A stretch of DNA of 64,000 bases from Streptomyces agglomeratus (GCF_001746415.1 NZ_MEHJ01000001.1:7384501-7448500); one strand, 5' to 3'; positions 1 through 9,639 are shown, numbered from the stretch's first letter. Made by a program: numbers and translations. The notes: generated by a model not told the origin, from the sequence alone.

Positions 1-1188
1 GAAGGCCAGGGCGGCGAAGCGTTCGCCGATGCGGCGGTGGGTGGCGGCGTCCGGGTGGAGCTGGTCGGGCAGCGGCAGTTCGGCGAAGTCCGCCTCGCCG
101 TAGAGGTCGCGGCCGTCGAGGTAGTGCAGGTTCGGGTCGTCGGCAGCCCGTTGCTTCACGATGCGGGCCAGTTCGTCCCGGACGACGTTGAGGGTCAGCT
201 TCCCGCCCGCCCGTTCCGCGGGGTCGCCCGCGGCCCGGAACCGCAGCCTTCCGGCACTGAGGTCGCTGAAGTCGGGGGCGCTGGGGCCGGGGGTGTCCTC
301 GTGGATGGGGCACAGGATGGGTGAGACGACCAGGAGCGGAGTGGTGGGGTGGCCCTCGCGGACGGTGTCGAGAAAGCCGTGCACCGCGGGCCCGAAGGCG
401 CGCAGGCGCATCAGATCGGTGTTGACGAGGTTGATGCCGATCTTCACGCTGATCAGGTCCGCCGGGAGGTCGCGCAGGGTGCGGGCGGTGAACGGATCGA
501 GCAGGGCACTGCCGCTCAGGCCGAGGTTGGTCAGCTCCACACCACCGAGCGAGCCGGCGAGCGCCGGCCAGGTCGTGCTGGGACTCGCGGCGTCGGAGCC
601 GTGGCTGACGGAACTGCCGTGATGCACCCACTTCCTGCGGCCCCCGTCCGGTCGGGGCTCGACGGGAGCGTCGGTGCGCAGCGCGACCAGCTCGGTGACC
701 TCGTTGTACGGCAGCCAGATCTCGACGTCCTTGGCATGGCCGGGGAGGCCGGAGAACCGTACGGTGCCGACCGGTCCCGGCAGGGTCTCGGCTGCTCCCG
801 TCGTCATGTCCATCAGGAGGACGTTGCCTCCGGTGACACTGGCCTGCCGGGCCGGCCGGCCGTCGACGAGCAGGTCGTACACCCCGTCGGGGCGGGGCGG
901 AGCGCCCCGGTAGGCGTTCTTGGTGCGGAGCGCGTCCAGCTCGACGACCGTGGCCCGCGTACGGAACACCAGCCGTACGCCGGACGGCTGGGCCTCCGCC
1001 ATGGCCAACTGCCCGTCGGCGCACTGGGCGCGGGCCCGGGCGGGCAGCCGGTGCGGCAGCACGCCGTGCGCGGTGCGCTCCAGATCCAGGGCGCCGCGCA
1101 GGAGGTCCGCGGTGATGGACGTGGTTATCCAGTCCGTCTCGCGGTCGGTCGTGGGGGTGTGGGGGATGTCGCTGAGCCGGTCGTTCAT
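1..1188 (-). CDS. SGNH/GDSL-type hydrolase, C-terminus beyond window
   Basis: Reading leftwards from the ATG at 1186-1188 the frame stays open to base 1 (396 codons, no stop), so the gene continues outside the window. An N-terminal beta-rich region precedes an SGNH-hydrolase domain. The block I serine lies in GSSVSHG, there is a later KIGINLVN segment resembling the block III Gly/Asn region, and PDQLHPD near the left edge fits the block V Asp-x-x-His. Family knowledge: these are serine esterases or lipases acting on acyl, acetyl or carbohydrate esters. No signal peptide is visible, so a cytoplasmic enzyme is inferred. Substrate cannot be told. Confidence 0.85.
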   Translation of the reverse strand, partial: MNDRLSDIPHTPTTDRETDWITTSITADLLRGALDLERTAHGVLPHRLPARARAQCADGQLAMAEAQPSGVRLVFRTRATVVELDALRTKNAYRGAPPRPDGVYDLLVDGRPARQASVTGGNVLLMDMTTGAAETLPGPVGTVRFSGLPGHAKDVEIWLPYNEVTELVALRTDAPVEPRPDGGRRKWVHHGSSVSHGSDAASPSTTWPALAGSLGGVELTNLGLSGSALLDPFTARTLRDLPADLISVKIGINLVNTDLMRLRAFGPAVHGFLDTVREGHPTTPLLVVSPILCPIHEDTPGPSAPDFSDLSAGRLRFRAAGDPAERAGGKLTLNVVRDELARIVKQRAADDPNLHYLDGRDLYGEADFAELPLPDQLHPDAATHRRIGERFAALAF

Positions 1189-1434
1189 CGTCGCATTCTG
1201 CTGGACGGGTACGTGGTGAGGCCAATGAATTCCCGTAGGGCACATCCGCACGACGTCTCCCGGTGCGCTGCTCAGCGAGTGGCAACCAGTGGTACATCTC
1301 TGGGAGTTCTTCCGCTGTGGGGCCAGGAAGAGCGCCTGCCGACCCTGGCGGGGCCGCGCCTCTCGTCGGGCTCCCGGAGCCAAGCGGTATCGCGCACACC
1401 GCAGTCGCGCACACCAGTCGCGAGCGCCGGGCGG

Positions 1435-1917
1435 TCAGTCGGGAAGCGGGCTGCCACAGCGCGCGCAGTACCGCGCGTCCCGGTCGGCGGCCAGCCGCCC
1501 GCAGTCCGGGCAGACCCGCTGGAGCAGACAGGCGGCTTCGCCGCCTTCGGGTGAGGCTGGCGTTACGCCGAGACCGGGCCGCCGGGTGTGGACGGTCAGA
1601 TACGTCATCCCGTCCGGGCCGGCGGTCAGCGAGCGCCGGGACCCCTTCGCCAGCCAGGCAGCCGAGTGCAGTGTCAGCGGACGCGTTTCCTCGCCGGTGG
1701 TGACTCTGCCGCTGCCCTGAACCACAATCATCAGCACATCGAGGGTCGGTTCCGTGTGCTCGGCGATGACACCACCCGGCCCGAGGCGGACAAGATTGGC
1801 GTCCAGGCCGCGCTGCGCCCCGGTCAGCCGCCACAGGGCGCCGGCCGCTCCGGCGGGGGCCCCGGCCATCTCCGCGTCGAGGTCGGTCACGGCCGCGGCG
1901 GAGGGGGAGTGCGTCAT
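1435..1917 (-). CDS. cupin-domain protein with C-terminal zinc ribbon
   Basis: 160 residues. Residues about 40-110 form a small cupin-like beta barrel (AEHTEPTLDVLMIVVQGSG, then a GMTYLTVH strand). The C-terminus carries CPDCG (136-140) and CARCG (151-155), a four-cysteine zinc ribbon. Cupin barrels bind small ligands or metals, while the ribbon may mediate protein or nucleic-acid contact. The fusion suggests a small regulatory or sensing protein, but no function is established. It is on the same strand as the SGNH hydrolase with about 250 bp between them, so co-transcription is possible. Confidence 0.8.
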   Translation of the reverse strand: MTHSPSAAAVTDLDAEMAGAPAGAAGALWRLTGAQRGLDANLVRLGPGGVIAEHTEPTLDVLMIVVQGSGRVTTGEETRPLTLHSAAWLAKGSRRSLTAGPDGMTYLTVHTRRPGLGVTPASPEGGEAACLLQRVCPDCGRLAADRDARYCARCGSPLPD

Positions 1918-1935
1918 GTCCGTCCTTTGCGCGTC

Positions 1936-1977
1936 GCCGACTGCCCGGAAGCGAGCGCCGACTGCCTGGAAGCGAGC
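1936..1977. repeat. 21-bp tandem duplication
   Basis: Two adjacent 21-bp copies (1936-1956 and 1957-1977, core GACTGCC then GGAAGCGAGC, one C/T difference) lie just upstream of the cupin gene start. The rest of the 1918-2281 gap shows no gene. It holds this duplication and the leader of the HPP gene. Confidence 0.7.
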
Positions 1978-2281
1978 GTGGCGCTCGATCCCCCCACCCT
2001 AATTCGTGCGGGGCGCGCGAACGGACCGAGCCTTGTCACCCCACCGCGCCGGTACCCTCCCAGGGCGATGTCGTTCACCGGCAACCGGCTCGGCCGACCC
2101 GGACCAATCCGTAGAAAACCCGCACGTTAAGATCATGGGTGATTGCGTCGGCCGAACCAGGACACGGGCGCGAGGGTGGCCCGACTGTCGATCACAGCAC
2201 TGGGCGCAGCAGTCCGCCCTTCCTCATCCTGCCCTTTGTCCCTGCCCGGCCGTACGGCCGCCTGCCCCGGAAACACCGCAC

Positions 2282-2835
2282 ATGAGCATCGACGCCGCCC
2301 CGCGTCCCGATACGGTCCCACTCGTCCCCGAGGCACCGAGTCGGCGTAAGCCCCTCGGACGGGCTCCGGCCCGGCCCACCCCTGTGGCCGCCTTCCACAG
2401 CATCAGCGCCGCGACAGCCGTCCTGCTGGGGCTCGTCGCGATCGGCGCGATGATCCACGAACCGGTACTCATACCCCCACTGGCCGCCAGCGCGGCCCTG
2501 GTGCACAGCGCCCCCGCCCTGCCACTGGCCCAGCCCGCAGCGTGGTCATCGGCCACTTGATCGGAGCCGGCGTCGGCTACGGCGTCCTGGCGGCGGCGGG
2601 CAGCAGCCCCTGGGCCGCGGCAGTGGCGGCCGGCGTCACGCTCGCGCTGAACATGACCGCCCGTACGCCGCAAGCACCCGCCTGCGCCACGGCCGTCGTC
2701 ATCGTGCTCCAGGCTCCGGCGCCCGCCCGGTTCGTCCCCCTGCTGCTCGGCGCCACCGTTCTCCTCGTCATCACGGGGTACGCGGGCTCCCGCATCCGCC
2801 GCACAGCGGTGAGGTACCCCGCCTACTGGTGGTGA
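2282..2835 (+). pseudogene. HPP-family integral membrane protein, frameshifted
   Basis: The ATG at 2282 opens a frame ending at 2560 with PALPLAQPAAWSSAT. The sequence continues in the next frame from 2542 with VIGHLIGAGVGYG. HPP proteins (PF04982) have a conserved PLAQPR(S/N)VVIGH motif. Adding one C in the CCC run near 2537-2540 restores PLAQPRSVVIGHLIGA, so a single-base deletion splits the gene. The protein has about four hydrophobic helices (around bases 2400-2530, 2560-2620, 2690-2720 and 2740-2790). HPP proteins are membrane proteins, some implicated in nitrite transport. Either a recent pseudogene or a sequencing error. Confidence 0.8.
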
Positions 2836-2873
2836 GGGTTCGCGGCTCGTCAGAACACCTGGGCCGTAACGGA

Positions 2874-2968
2874 CCGGTGCCCCGCACGGCGGGTGGCGGT
2901 GGCGGAGCAACCGGACCCCGTCGGGATTCGATTGCCGCGCCACCGCCACCCCGCCGCCGGGGCACCGG
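2874..2968. terminator. bidirectional terminator between HPP gene and gap
   Basis: Left arm 2874-2905 (starts CCGGTGCCCC) pairs imperfectly over about 28 bp with right arm 2935-2968 (ends GGGGCACCGG). It lies between convergent genes. No U-tract, as usual in Streptomyces. Confidence 0.75.
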
Positions 2969-2987
2969 ACCGGAAAACCGGCCGGGA

Positions 2988-4433
2988 TCAGACCGCGGGG
3001 GCCGGGTAGGTCGGGTACTCCACACCGGAGACGTGCTGGACGACGCGGATCACCTGGCACGAGTAGCCGAACTCGTTGTCGTACCAGAGATAGAGGATCG
3101 CGTTGTCGCCCTCGACCTTGGTGGCGCCCGCGTCCACGATCGAGGCGTGGCGCGATCCGATGAAGTCGCTGGAGACCGCGTCGGGAGCGCTGATGAAGTC
3201 GATCTGGCGCTTGAGCGGCGAGGTGAGCGACACGTCGCGGAGGTAGTCGAGGACCTCTTCGCGGGTGGTCTCGCGCGCGAGCTGGAGGTTGAGAATCGCG
3301 ATCGAGACGTCCGGCACCGGGACGCGGATCGAGCTGCCGGTGATCTTCGCCTTGAGGTCCGGCAGCGCCTTGGCGACGGCGGAGGCGGCGCCGGTCTCGG
3401 TGATGACCATGTTGAGCGCTGCCGAGCGGCCGCGACGGTCCGAATCGTGGTAGTTGTCCAGCAGGTTCTGGTCGTTGGTGAACGAGTGGACGGTCTCCAC
3501 GTGGCCACGCAGGACGCCGTACTCGTCCGCCATCGCCTTCAGCGGCGGGACGATCGCGTTGGTGGTGCAGGACGCGCAGGACAGGATCTGCTCGTCCGGC
3601 TTGATGGTGTCGTGGTTGACCCCGTGCACGATGTTGGGGACGTCGCCCTTGCCCGGAGCGGTCAGGACGACCTTGTCGATGCCGGGGCGCAGGTGCTTCG
3701 ACAGACCCTCGCGGTCACGCCACTTGCCGGTGTTGTCGATGAGGATGGCGTTGTTGATGCCGTACGCCGTGTAGTCGACCTCCGACGGGTTTCCGGCGTA
3801 GATCACCTTGATCTCGTTGCCGTTGGCGACGATCGTGCTGTTCGCCTCGTCGACGGTGATCGTGCCCTGGAACTGGCCGTGGATCGAGTCGCGGCGCAGC
3901 AGCGAGGCGCGCTTGACGAGGTCCTGCTCGCCGCCCTGGCGGACGACGATGGCGCGCAGTCGCAGACCGTTGCCGGAGCCGGCCTTCTCGATGAGCAGGC
4001 GGGCTACGAGGCGGCCGATGCGGCCGAAGCCGTAGAGGACGACGTCGCGGGGCTCGCGGCGTTCGATCTTCTCGGCACCCGTGGCGCCGGCGACGGCCTC
4101 GGCGGTGAACTCCTCGACCGAGAGACCACGCTCATCGGTCTTGTGCGTGGCGGCGAGCATGCCGATGTCGATCTGCGACGGGCCGAGATCGAGCTTGGTG
4201 AGGGCCTGGAGGAACGGGAGCGTCTCGGTGACCGAGAGCTCCGCGCCGGCTATCTGCCGGGCGAATCGGTGGGTCTTGAGAATGCTGACCACCGACTTGT
4301 TCACCAGGGAGCGGCTGTGAAGGAGGACCGTGACGTCCTGCTCCCGGTGCAGCTTCCCGATAATCGGGATCATCGACTCCGCGATCTCCTCGCGGGTTTT
4401 CCAGCTGGTGAACGAGTCGTCATTGACAGTCAC
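2988..4433 (-). CDS. gap: glyceraldehyde-3-phosphate dehydrogenase, long-form
   Basis: 481 residues, about 140 longer than the usual GAPDH because of a helical N-terminal extension. The NAD-binding GFGRIG motif is at 135-140 and the catalytic cysteine is C289 in SCASCTTN (285-292). The C-terminal WYDNEFGYS motif is intact. The enzyme converts glyceraldehyde-3-phosphate, NAD(P) and phosphate to 1,3-bisphosphoglycerate. The extended class co-exists with canonical Gap in Streptomyces, and its physiological direction and cofactor cannot be told from sequence. It is a single gene with convergent and divergent neighbours. The extension may be an oligomerisation or regulatory domain (inference). Confidence 0.95.
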   Translation of the reverse strand: MTVNDDSFTSWKTREEIAESMIPIIGKLHREQDVTVLLHSRSLVNKSVVSILKTHRFARQIAGAELSVTETLPFLQALTKLDLGPSQIDIGMLAATHKTDERGLSVEEFTAEAVAGATGAEKIERREPRDVVLYGFGRIGRLVARLLIEKAGSGNGLRLRAIVVRQGGEQDLVKRASLLRRDSIHGQFQGTITVDEANSTIVANGNEIKVIYAGNPSEVDYTAYGINNAILIDNTGKWRDREGLSKHLRPGIDKVVLTAPGKGDVPNIVHGVNHDTIKPDEQILSCASCTTNAIVPPLKAMADEYGVLRGHVETVHSFTNDQNLLDNYHDSDRRGRSAALNMVITETGAASAVAKALPDLKAKITGSSIRVPVPDVSIAILNLQLARETTREEVLDYLRDVSLTSPLKRQIDFISAPDAVSSDFIGSRHASIVDAGATKVEGDNAILYLWYDNEFGYSCQVIRVVQHVSGVEYPTYPAPAV

Positions 4434-4588
4434 AGGTTTATCTTTCGAGCTAGGCGGCGCTCATATGCTAGCCCCTCGCTACTTTGATCTTTCCATGGGT
4501 CCCACCGGGGCGGCGCCTGCCCGGGTCCGGCGCTGACCACGCGGTGGCGCCCGCGGGGCACACCGGCCGGGGGATACGGCACCCTGGC

Positions 4589-4624
4589 TCAGTCGAGGAC
4601 GGCGAGTCAGTCGAGGACGGCGAG
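4589..4624. repeat. 18-bp tandem duplication over a stop codon
   Basis: Two perfect 18-bp copies (4589-4606, 4607-4624, core AGTCGAGGACGGCGAG) straddle the 3' end of the phosphatase gene. Each copy holds an in-frame TGA on the minus strand, so the duplication left the protein end unchanged. Confidence 0.8.
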
Positions 4625-5841
4625 GTGGTCGGCGGCGCCTCCCCGCCATTCGATCTCGAAGACGGTCGCGTCGTCGCTGGTGCGTCCGCCGCGTGCCTTC
4701 TTGAGCGCGCGGGAGATCCACAGGGCGCCTGCCCGCATTCCCTGTTCGGGGTGCTCGTTGATGCAGCGGATGAGGCGTTCTTCACCGGACGGTTCCCCGT
4801 CGGCGTCGCGCTCCTCGATCACGCCGTCGGTGTAGCACACCACCCGGTCTCCGGGCCGGAGCTGGTACTCGGTGATGGGCGGGTGGTCGCCGCCGAGACC
4901 GACCGGCAGGGTGGTGGGGCTCTCCAGCTGCCGGTCGACCCGCTGGTCGCGGATCAGCAGCGGTGCGGGTGGCCCGCGTTGACCCATTGCAGCAAGCCGG
5001 TGGTGACGTCGAGGTTCATCATCTGGGCGGTGACGAAGTGGTCCGGCCCGAACTGCTCGGCGATGGCCCTGTCCATGTACGTGTACTTCTGGGCCAGGCC
5101 GATGCCGGAGCGCCTCGCGTGGCGGTAGGCGCCGACGGCGACGGTCGCCATGGTGGCGGCGTCCAGGCCGTGGCCCATCGCGTCGATCACGGCCGCGTGC
5201 AGGATGTCGTCGTTGAGGGCGTAGTCGAAGCTGTCGCCGGCGATGTTGTACGCGGGTTCGACGGCTCCCGACACGGCGACCTGCGGTACGGACATCGTCA
5301 GCGGTGGCAGCAGTGACCACGGCATCTCGGCGGCGACGCTCATCGGTTCACGGCGCCGGGCCTGGAAGAACCGGTCCGTGTAGGCGTGCTTGGTGACCAG
5401 TATGTCGGCGACCAGGCCGGCGAGTCTGCGCAGCAGGCGCCGGTCGTCATCATCGATGGTGTCCAGGGTGAGGGCCATGACTCCCACCTCGTCGCTGCCG
5501 TCCAGCAGCGGCAGGTAGACCCGTACGCCGTCGGGCCGCCGTACCTGGACCGATTTCCCGAGCAGGAAGGCATCGCCGGCCGGAGACTCGCCGATGACCT
5601 CCGGCTCGCCCACGACGAGCTGCCTGCCCGGGAGCGGCACGAGCAGTTCCTGCGCGTAGTCCTGTAGGAGGATCGAGACGTCACGGCCACCGACCCTGGC
5701 GACTTCCTCGGCGATCAGTGGAGCGATCAACTGGGGCGGCATCTCGTGCGCCCGGTCGAGCAGCACCCCGAGCAGCCGCTCACCGAACCCCTCCGACCGG
5801 TCCACCCTGTGACGGTCCGGCCGTCGCTCACCTTCTGCCAC
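4607..5841 (-). pseudogene. PP2C/SpoIIE-family phosphatase, frameshifted near 4970
   Basis: The GTG at 5839-5841 is preferred because GGAGAGGGA lies six bases upstream; the frame is open to 5931. An N-terminal GAF-like region (EVARVGGRDVSILLQDYA) precedes the phosphatase domain with metal motifs GDSFDY and DAMGHG. The frame breaks after NAGHP and resumes one base over as APLLIRDQRV, running through YTDGVIEE and SDDATVFEIEW to 4607. One missing G/C around 4966-4972 explains the break. Family role: Mn-dependent dephosphorylation of anti-anti-sigma proteins in partner switching. Functional only if the indel is a sequencing error. Confidence 0.8.
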
Positions 5842-6221
5842 AGCCGTTCCCTCTCCTGGCCCGACCTGTTGGTTGGCGTTCACCTGCGTGAGGCGTCCAT
5901 CGGTCGTCTCGCCCCAGAAGCTTCGCGTCACACGATGATCGCCCGTCGACCCCCGGCATGCCCCGCGTGAAGGGTCTCTTCCCCGATGAATCCCTCATAC
6001 GGCGGCAGGTGCGCGAGGGCGGTCCCGCTCCTGGAGCGCCTTCCAGTCCACACGGACGCTGTGGCCCCCGCGCGCGAATACCTGTGGCGGCAGGCACAGA
6101 AATTGCCGTAATGCGCGATGAGGGTTTGTGGACTCATGGGGAGAGCGATATCGCTGGACGCACACGGGCGATTTCTCCGTGCTACTGTTTGATCTCAGTT
6201 GCAGTTGTGGTTCCCAAAGAC
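5842..6221. other. intergenic region, divergent promoter space
   Basis: About 500 bp separate the phosphatase start from the first cold-shock gene. No convincing gene is seen. The last 180 bp before 6361 are less GC-rich and probably carry the cold-shock promoter and leader. Confidence 0.5.
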
Positions 6222-6240
6222 TTCAAGTGCATTTGCTGGC
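6222..6240 (+). promoter_or_regulatory. shared leader element upstream of cold-shock gene 1
   Basis: TTCAAGTGCATTTGCTGGC lies about 120 bp before the start codon. A near copy, TTCAAGCACATTCGTCGGC, lies at 9640-9658 before the second cold-shock gene. The surrounding leaders otherwise differ. It may be a promoter element or a structured 5'UTR segment. Confidence 0.4.
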
Positions 6241-6360
6241 CTCTTGCGTCGGCGGATGCATTTTTGTATGCCGGAGATTTTTCCGGACGGGGCGATCATC
6301 GCGGCGACTCGGGGCACGCACAGTGCGGGCCCCTGGGCATTGCCCCGAAGGAGATATGAC

Positions 6361-6564
6361 ATGGCTACTGGCACCGTGAAGTGGTTCAACGCGGAAAAGG
6401 GTTTCGGCTTCATCGAGCAGGACGGTGGCGGCGCTGACGTCTTCGCCCACTACTCGAACATCGCCGCCCAGGGCTTCCGCGAGCTCCAGGAGGGCCAGAA
6501 GGTGAACTTCGACGTCACGCAGGGCCAGAAGGGCCCGCAGGCGGAGAACATCGTTCCCGCCTGA
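6361..6564 (+). CDS. cold-shock protein (CspA family)
   Basis: 67 residues, a complete single cold-shock domain. RNP1 is KGFGFIE and RNP2 is DVFAHYS. These OB-fold proteins bind single-stranded nucleic acid and melt RNA secondary structure at low temperature. An AAGGAG Shine-Dalgarno lies seven bases before the ATG. It is followed by a perfect terminator hairpin, so it is probably monocistronic. The next gene is a DEAD-box helicase, a common functional partner in RNA remodelling. The long, less GC-rich leader is typical of cold-induced csp genes. Confidence 0.96.
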   Translation: MATGTVKWFNAEKGFGFIEQDGGGADVFAHYSNIAAQGFRELQEGQKVNFDVTQGQKGPQAENIVPA

Positions 6565-6586
6565 CGCTGAAGCGTATGGCGTAGCA

Positions 6587-6622
6587 GGCTGGGGCCCGCA
6601 CCTTGGGGTGCGGGCCCCAGCC
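6587..6622 (+). terminator. rho-independent-type hairpin after csp
   Basis: A perfect 16-bp stem (6587-6602 with 6607-6622, GGCTGGGGCCCGCACC on the left) has a TTGG loop. It starts 23 bp after the stop codon. Confidence 0.9.
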
Positions 6623-6938
6623 CGTTGCTTTGTCCAGGGCCTGCTGGTCGCGTCGTGTACGTCGCGCGAGCGGCGCCACGCATCAGTGCCCTGGCTGTCT
6701 CACCGCACGGCGGACGCTCCGCCCACGGCTACGGACGCGGATTCGTCCGGCCCTCCGATCAGGCATCCCGGACCCTGTCCGGCTTCTGCCGATCATTTTC
6801 GACGCACTTGGCCTCTGGTGTTCATGCCGGCCCGGTTTCGTTTTCGTCTTACTTCGGCTCGTTCTTGCGGTTCCCTGTGCTGTTCATTTATTCGTGCCGG
6901 GAATTCCTTGATACGTGCCGCATCGAGGAAGGTTCCGA

Positions 6939-8489
6939 GTGAACCGCACAGCTCGCACGAACGACCGCCATTTCCCCAGCCGCACCAGCGGTTCTTCCGG
7001 CTCCGCCGGTTCCGGACGCGGGAGCCGCTTCGGCGCTCCGAGCCGTTCCGGTGCTCCCGGCCGCTCCGGCGCTGTGAGCCGTTCCGGTGGCTACGGGCGC
7101 CGTCCCGTCGCGGTCCAGGGGGAGTTCGCGCTTCCCGTCACCGTCACACCCGCGCTGCCGGCCGTCGAGGCCTTCGCCGACCTGGAGATGCCCGCGACGC
7201 TGCTGGCCGCGCTCGGCGTCGCGGGGGTGACGGTGCCGTTCCCGATCCAGGGCGCCACGCTGCCGAACTCGCTCGCCGGTCGTGATGTCCTCGGCCGCGG
7301 GCGCACCGGTTCGGGCAAGACGCTGGCCTTCGGGCTTGCCCTGCTGGCCAGGACCGCGGGTCAGCGGGCCGAACCGCGTCAGCCGCTGGCTCTGGTGCTC
7401 GTACCGACCCGTGAGCTGGCCCAGCAGGTGACCGACGCGCTCACCCCGTACGCCCGGTCGCTGCGACTGCGGCTGACCACCGTGGTCGGCGGCATGTCGA
7501 TCGGCCGCCAGGCCGGTGCCCTGCGTGGCGGCGCGGAAGTCGTCGTGGCGACGCCGGGGCGGCTGAAGGATCTCATCGAGCGCGGCGACTGCCGTCTGGA
7601 CCGCGTCGCCATCACGGTGCTGGACGAGGCCGACCAGATGGCCGACATGGGTTTCATGCCCCAGGTCACCGAACTGCTCGACCAGGTACGGCCCGAGGGG
7701 CAGCGGATGCTGTTCTCGGCCACCTTGGACCGCAACGTCGATCTGCTGGTCCGCCGCTATCTGCACGATCCCGTGGTCCACTCGGTCGACCCCTCGGCCG
7801 GCGCGGTGACGACGATGGAACACCACGTGCTGCACGTACAGGGTGCCGACAAGAACGCCACGACCACGCAGATCGCCGCGCGTGACGGGCGGGTGCTGAT
7901 GTTCCTGGACACCAAGCACGCGGTGGACAGGCTGACCGAGCACCTGCTGAACAGCGGCGTACGGGCTGCCGCACTGCACGGCGGCAAGTCCCAGCCGCAG
8001 CGCACCCGCACCCTGGCCCAGTTCAAGACCGGCCATGTGACGGTCCTGGTGGCGACCAATGTCGCGGCGCGCGGCATCCACGTGGACAACCTCGACCTCG
8101 TGGTGAACGTCGACCCGCCCAGCGACCACAAGGACTATCTGCACCGCGGCGGACGCACCGCGCGCGCCGGCGAGTCAGGAAGCGTCGTCACCCTGGTGCT
8201 GCCCAACCAGCGCCGCGAGATGACCCGCCTGATGCTGGCGGCGGGCATCACTCCGCACACCGCGCAGGTCCGCTCCGGCGAGGCGGAACTCAGCCGCATC
8301 ACCGGAGCCCAGGCGCCGTCGGGTGTTCCGGTCACGATCGTCGCGCCGGTCGTCGAGCGCCCGAAGCGAGGCGAGTCCTCGAACCGGGGCCGGCGCGGCC
8401 GCCCCGCTCAGACCCGGCGTACGGGCTCCAACTCCCGTGCGGCGGACGGAAGTTCCGGGGCTCAGCCCCCTCTCGGCGCGGCCGCTTAG
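6939..8489 (+). CDS. DEAD-box ATP-dependent RNA helicase
   Basis: 516 residues from the GTG at 6939, chosen for the GAGGAAGG six bases upstream; a GTG at 6915 is in frame but has no ribosome site. A basic Gly/Ser/Arg-rich tail (1-60) precedes the helicase core: motif I GRTGSGKT (121-128), Ia PTRELAQQ, DEAD (229-232), SAT (260-262) and motif VI HRGGRTARAG. The C-terminus is again Arg/Gly/Ser rich, suited to RNA binding. It unwinds short RNA duplexes with ATP. Its place between two cold-shock genes suggests a cold-adaptation RNA helicase. Confidence 0.93.
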   Translation: MNRTARTNDRHFPSRTSGSSGSAGSGRGSRFGAPSRSGAPGRSGAVSRSGGYGRRPVAVQGEFALPVTVTPALPAVEAFADLEMPATLLAALGVAGVTVPFPIQGATLPNSLAGRDVLGRGRTGSGKTLAFGLALLARTAGQRAEPRQPLALVLVPTRELAQQVTDALTPYARSLRLRLTTVVGGMSIGRQAGALRGGAEVVVATPGRLKDLIERGDCRLDRVAITVLDEADQMADMGFMPQVTELLDQVRPEGQRMLFSATLDRNVDLLVRRYLHDPVVHSVDPSAGAVTTMEHHVLHVQGADKNATTTQIAARDGRVLMFLDTKHAVDRLTEHLLNSGVRAAALHGGKSQPQRTRTLAQFKTGHVTVLVATNVAARGIHVDNLDLVVNVDPPSDHKDYLHRGGRTARAGESGSVVTLVLPNQRREMTRLMLAAGITPHTAQVRSGEAELSRITGAQAPSGVPVTIVAPVVERPKRGESSNRGRRGRPAQTRRTGSNSRAADGSSGAQPPLGAAA

Positions 8490-8561
8490 CACGAGCGCCG
8501 ACGCCGGTCTCCCGGGCCGCCACCCCCGGCCCGTCACCTCTCTCCACTCTGCCGAGGCACT

Positions 8562-8882
8562 ATGCGCTGCGTCATCGCCCGCTTCCCGTTCGACCTGGTC
8601 AAGACGGAGGTGCTGGCAGCGATGAAGGGCATCAAGCCCGAACCCGTCGTGGGCGAGTCCGTGATCGTCGGCCGCCGCCACTACCCCGTCAAGCAGGTGG
8701 GTGAAGTCATCACCCGACAGGACCGGCGCGACTTCACCGCGAGCGAGGTGACCAGGGCGCTGACCCGACTCGGTTTCACCTGCCGCCCGGCGCCCGGCCT
8801 CGCTCCGGTCGCGGGGGTCGCCGCACGGCTCACCCCGCTGGCCGCGGCGTCCGCCATGCTCGGTACCTCGGCAGTCGCGTAA
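8562..8882 (+). CDS. conserved actinobacterial small protein of unknown function
   Basis: 106 residues beginning MRCVIARFPFDL, with a compact N-terminal module to about residue 75 and a low-complexity Ala-rich end. I recall similar proteins beside csp and DEAD-box genes in other Streptomyces, but cannot check this here. The region RRHYPVKQVGEVITRQDRRDF is strongly alternating and looks like a small alpha/beta fold. It lies 72 bp after the helicase on the same strand, so co-transcription and a role in RNA metabolism or cold response are plausible but inferred. Confidence 0.75.
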   Translation: MRCVIARFPFDLVKTEVLAAMKGIKPEPVVGESVIVGRRHYPVKQVGEVITRQDRRDFTASEVTRALTRLGFTCRPAPGLAPVAGVAARLTPLAAASAMLGTSAVA

Positions 8883-8915
8883 ACCCGGCGGCGGGCACAG
8901 CTGAGCCCGGGCAGC

Positions 8916-8953
8916 GGTGAGGCCCCGACCGGTGCACCGGTCGGGGCCTCACC
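8916..8953. terminator. perfect palindromic bidirectional terminator
   Basis: A 38-bp perfect palindrome (starts GGTGAGGCCCCGACCGG) sits between convergent genes ending at 8882 and 8972. It can fold on either strand. Confidence 0.85.
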
Positions 8954-8971
8954 ATGTACGGCCTTGCGTGC

Positions 8972-9346
8972 TCAGTGATCGGAGTAGCTGAAGTCACCTA
9001 CCGTCCATGCGCTCACATCCTCGATGGCGATGCGGTACATCCCGCCCGTCTCGGGAATCCCGATGTTGCCCTGGAGGATCCTCGCGACATGGAAGTGCAG
9101 GTGCGTGGGCGGCACGTCCTGATCCGGGCGGGAATCCGGGCTGGGAGCCATGAAGATGCTGGAGAACGGTCCCAGCCGGTCAGAGTCCTTCAGCACCTCG
9201 GCCACTCGCTGCCTCCACACTGCTTCGGGAGCCAGCCGTCCGGTGATGACAGCACCGCCGGCGACGACGGTGAGGGACATCTGATTGCAGTGCTCGGACT
9301 CCACCATGGCGGCAACGTCAACGAGCAGGTGATCAGCGTTCGACAT
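8972..9346 (-). CDS. GvpU-like / hypothetical small protein
   Basis: 124 residues from the ATG at 9346; an upstream in-frame start adds eight residues. The central VVAGGAVITGRLAPEA and the C-terminal sequence THLHFHVARILQG, then GGMYRIAIEDVSAWTVG, resemble the gas-vesicle accessory protein GvpU pattern, in which a beta-rich C-terminus ends in a sequence like SVDGFSLG. No other gas-vesicle gene is present in this window, so a function in gas vesicles is not implied. No signal peptide or membrane segment. Expressed towards the shared terminator at 8916. Confidence 0.55.
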   Translation of the reverse strand: MSNADHLLVDVAAMVESEHCNQMSLTVVAGGAVITGRLAPEAVWRQRVAEVLKDSDRLGPFSSIFMAPSPDSRPDQDVPPTHLHFHVARILQGNIGIPETGGMYRIAIEDVSAWTVGDFSYSDH

Positions 9347-9639
9347 GGCACCTGATTTTACTACGGTCAAAGCCTCACCGGTACGCCCACCTCGAACCTC
9401 CGACCACCCGCGAGGACACTGCGGCAGGTCGCAAAAGAGGACTTCGGGGATGAATCACCCCGGCCTCCGTCAGAGTGCGGCGAAGCGCCGACCGATTATG
9501 TCTTCCCCGTGACACAGAAAATAAGACCGCGCGTGGGGGAGACTTTATGGACGGACGGCATGAGTGATATAGCGTCGGATACTCGGCCGTTCGCATTATG
9601 TTACGGTTGAAATTCGTTTCGATGGCGCACTCCGCACAG
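9347..9639. other. intergenic region upstream of second csp gene
   Basis: No supported gene. The stretch 9510-9625 is less GC-rich than its surroundings (for example GCATTATGTTACGGTTG near 9594) and probably contains the csp promoter. Confidence 0.4.

Noticed and set aside
349..1554. A 401-codon plus-strand frame
   Set aside because: Antisense to the SGNH hydrolase, which has catalytic motifs.
2829..4487. A 552-codon plus-strand frame
   Set aside because: Antisense shadow of gap. Its composition (Asp/Val/Arg runs) is that of a reverse-frame artefact.
8972..9346. Gas-vesicle cluster
   Set aside because: Only one GvpU-like protein is present and no GvpA or other accessory genes are seen.
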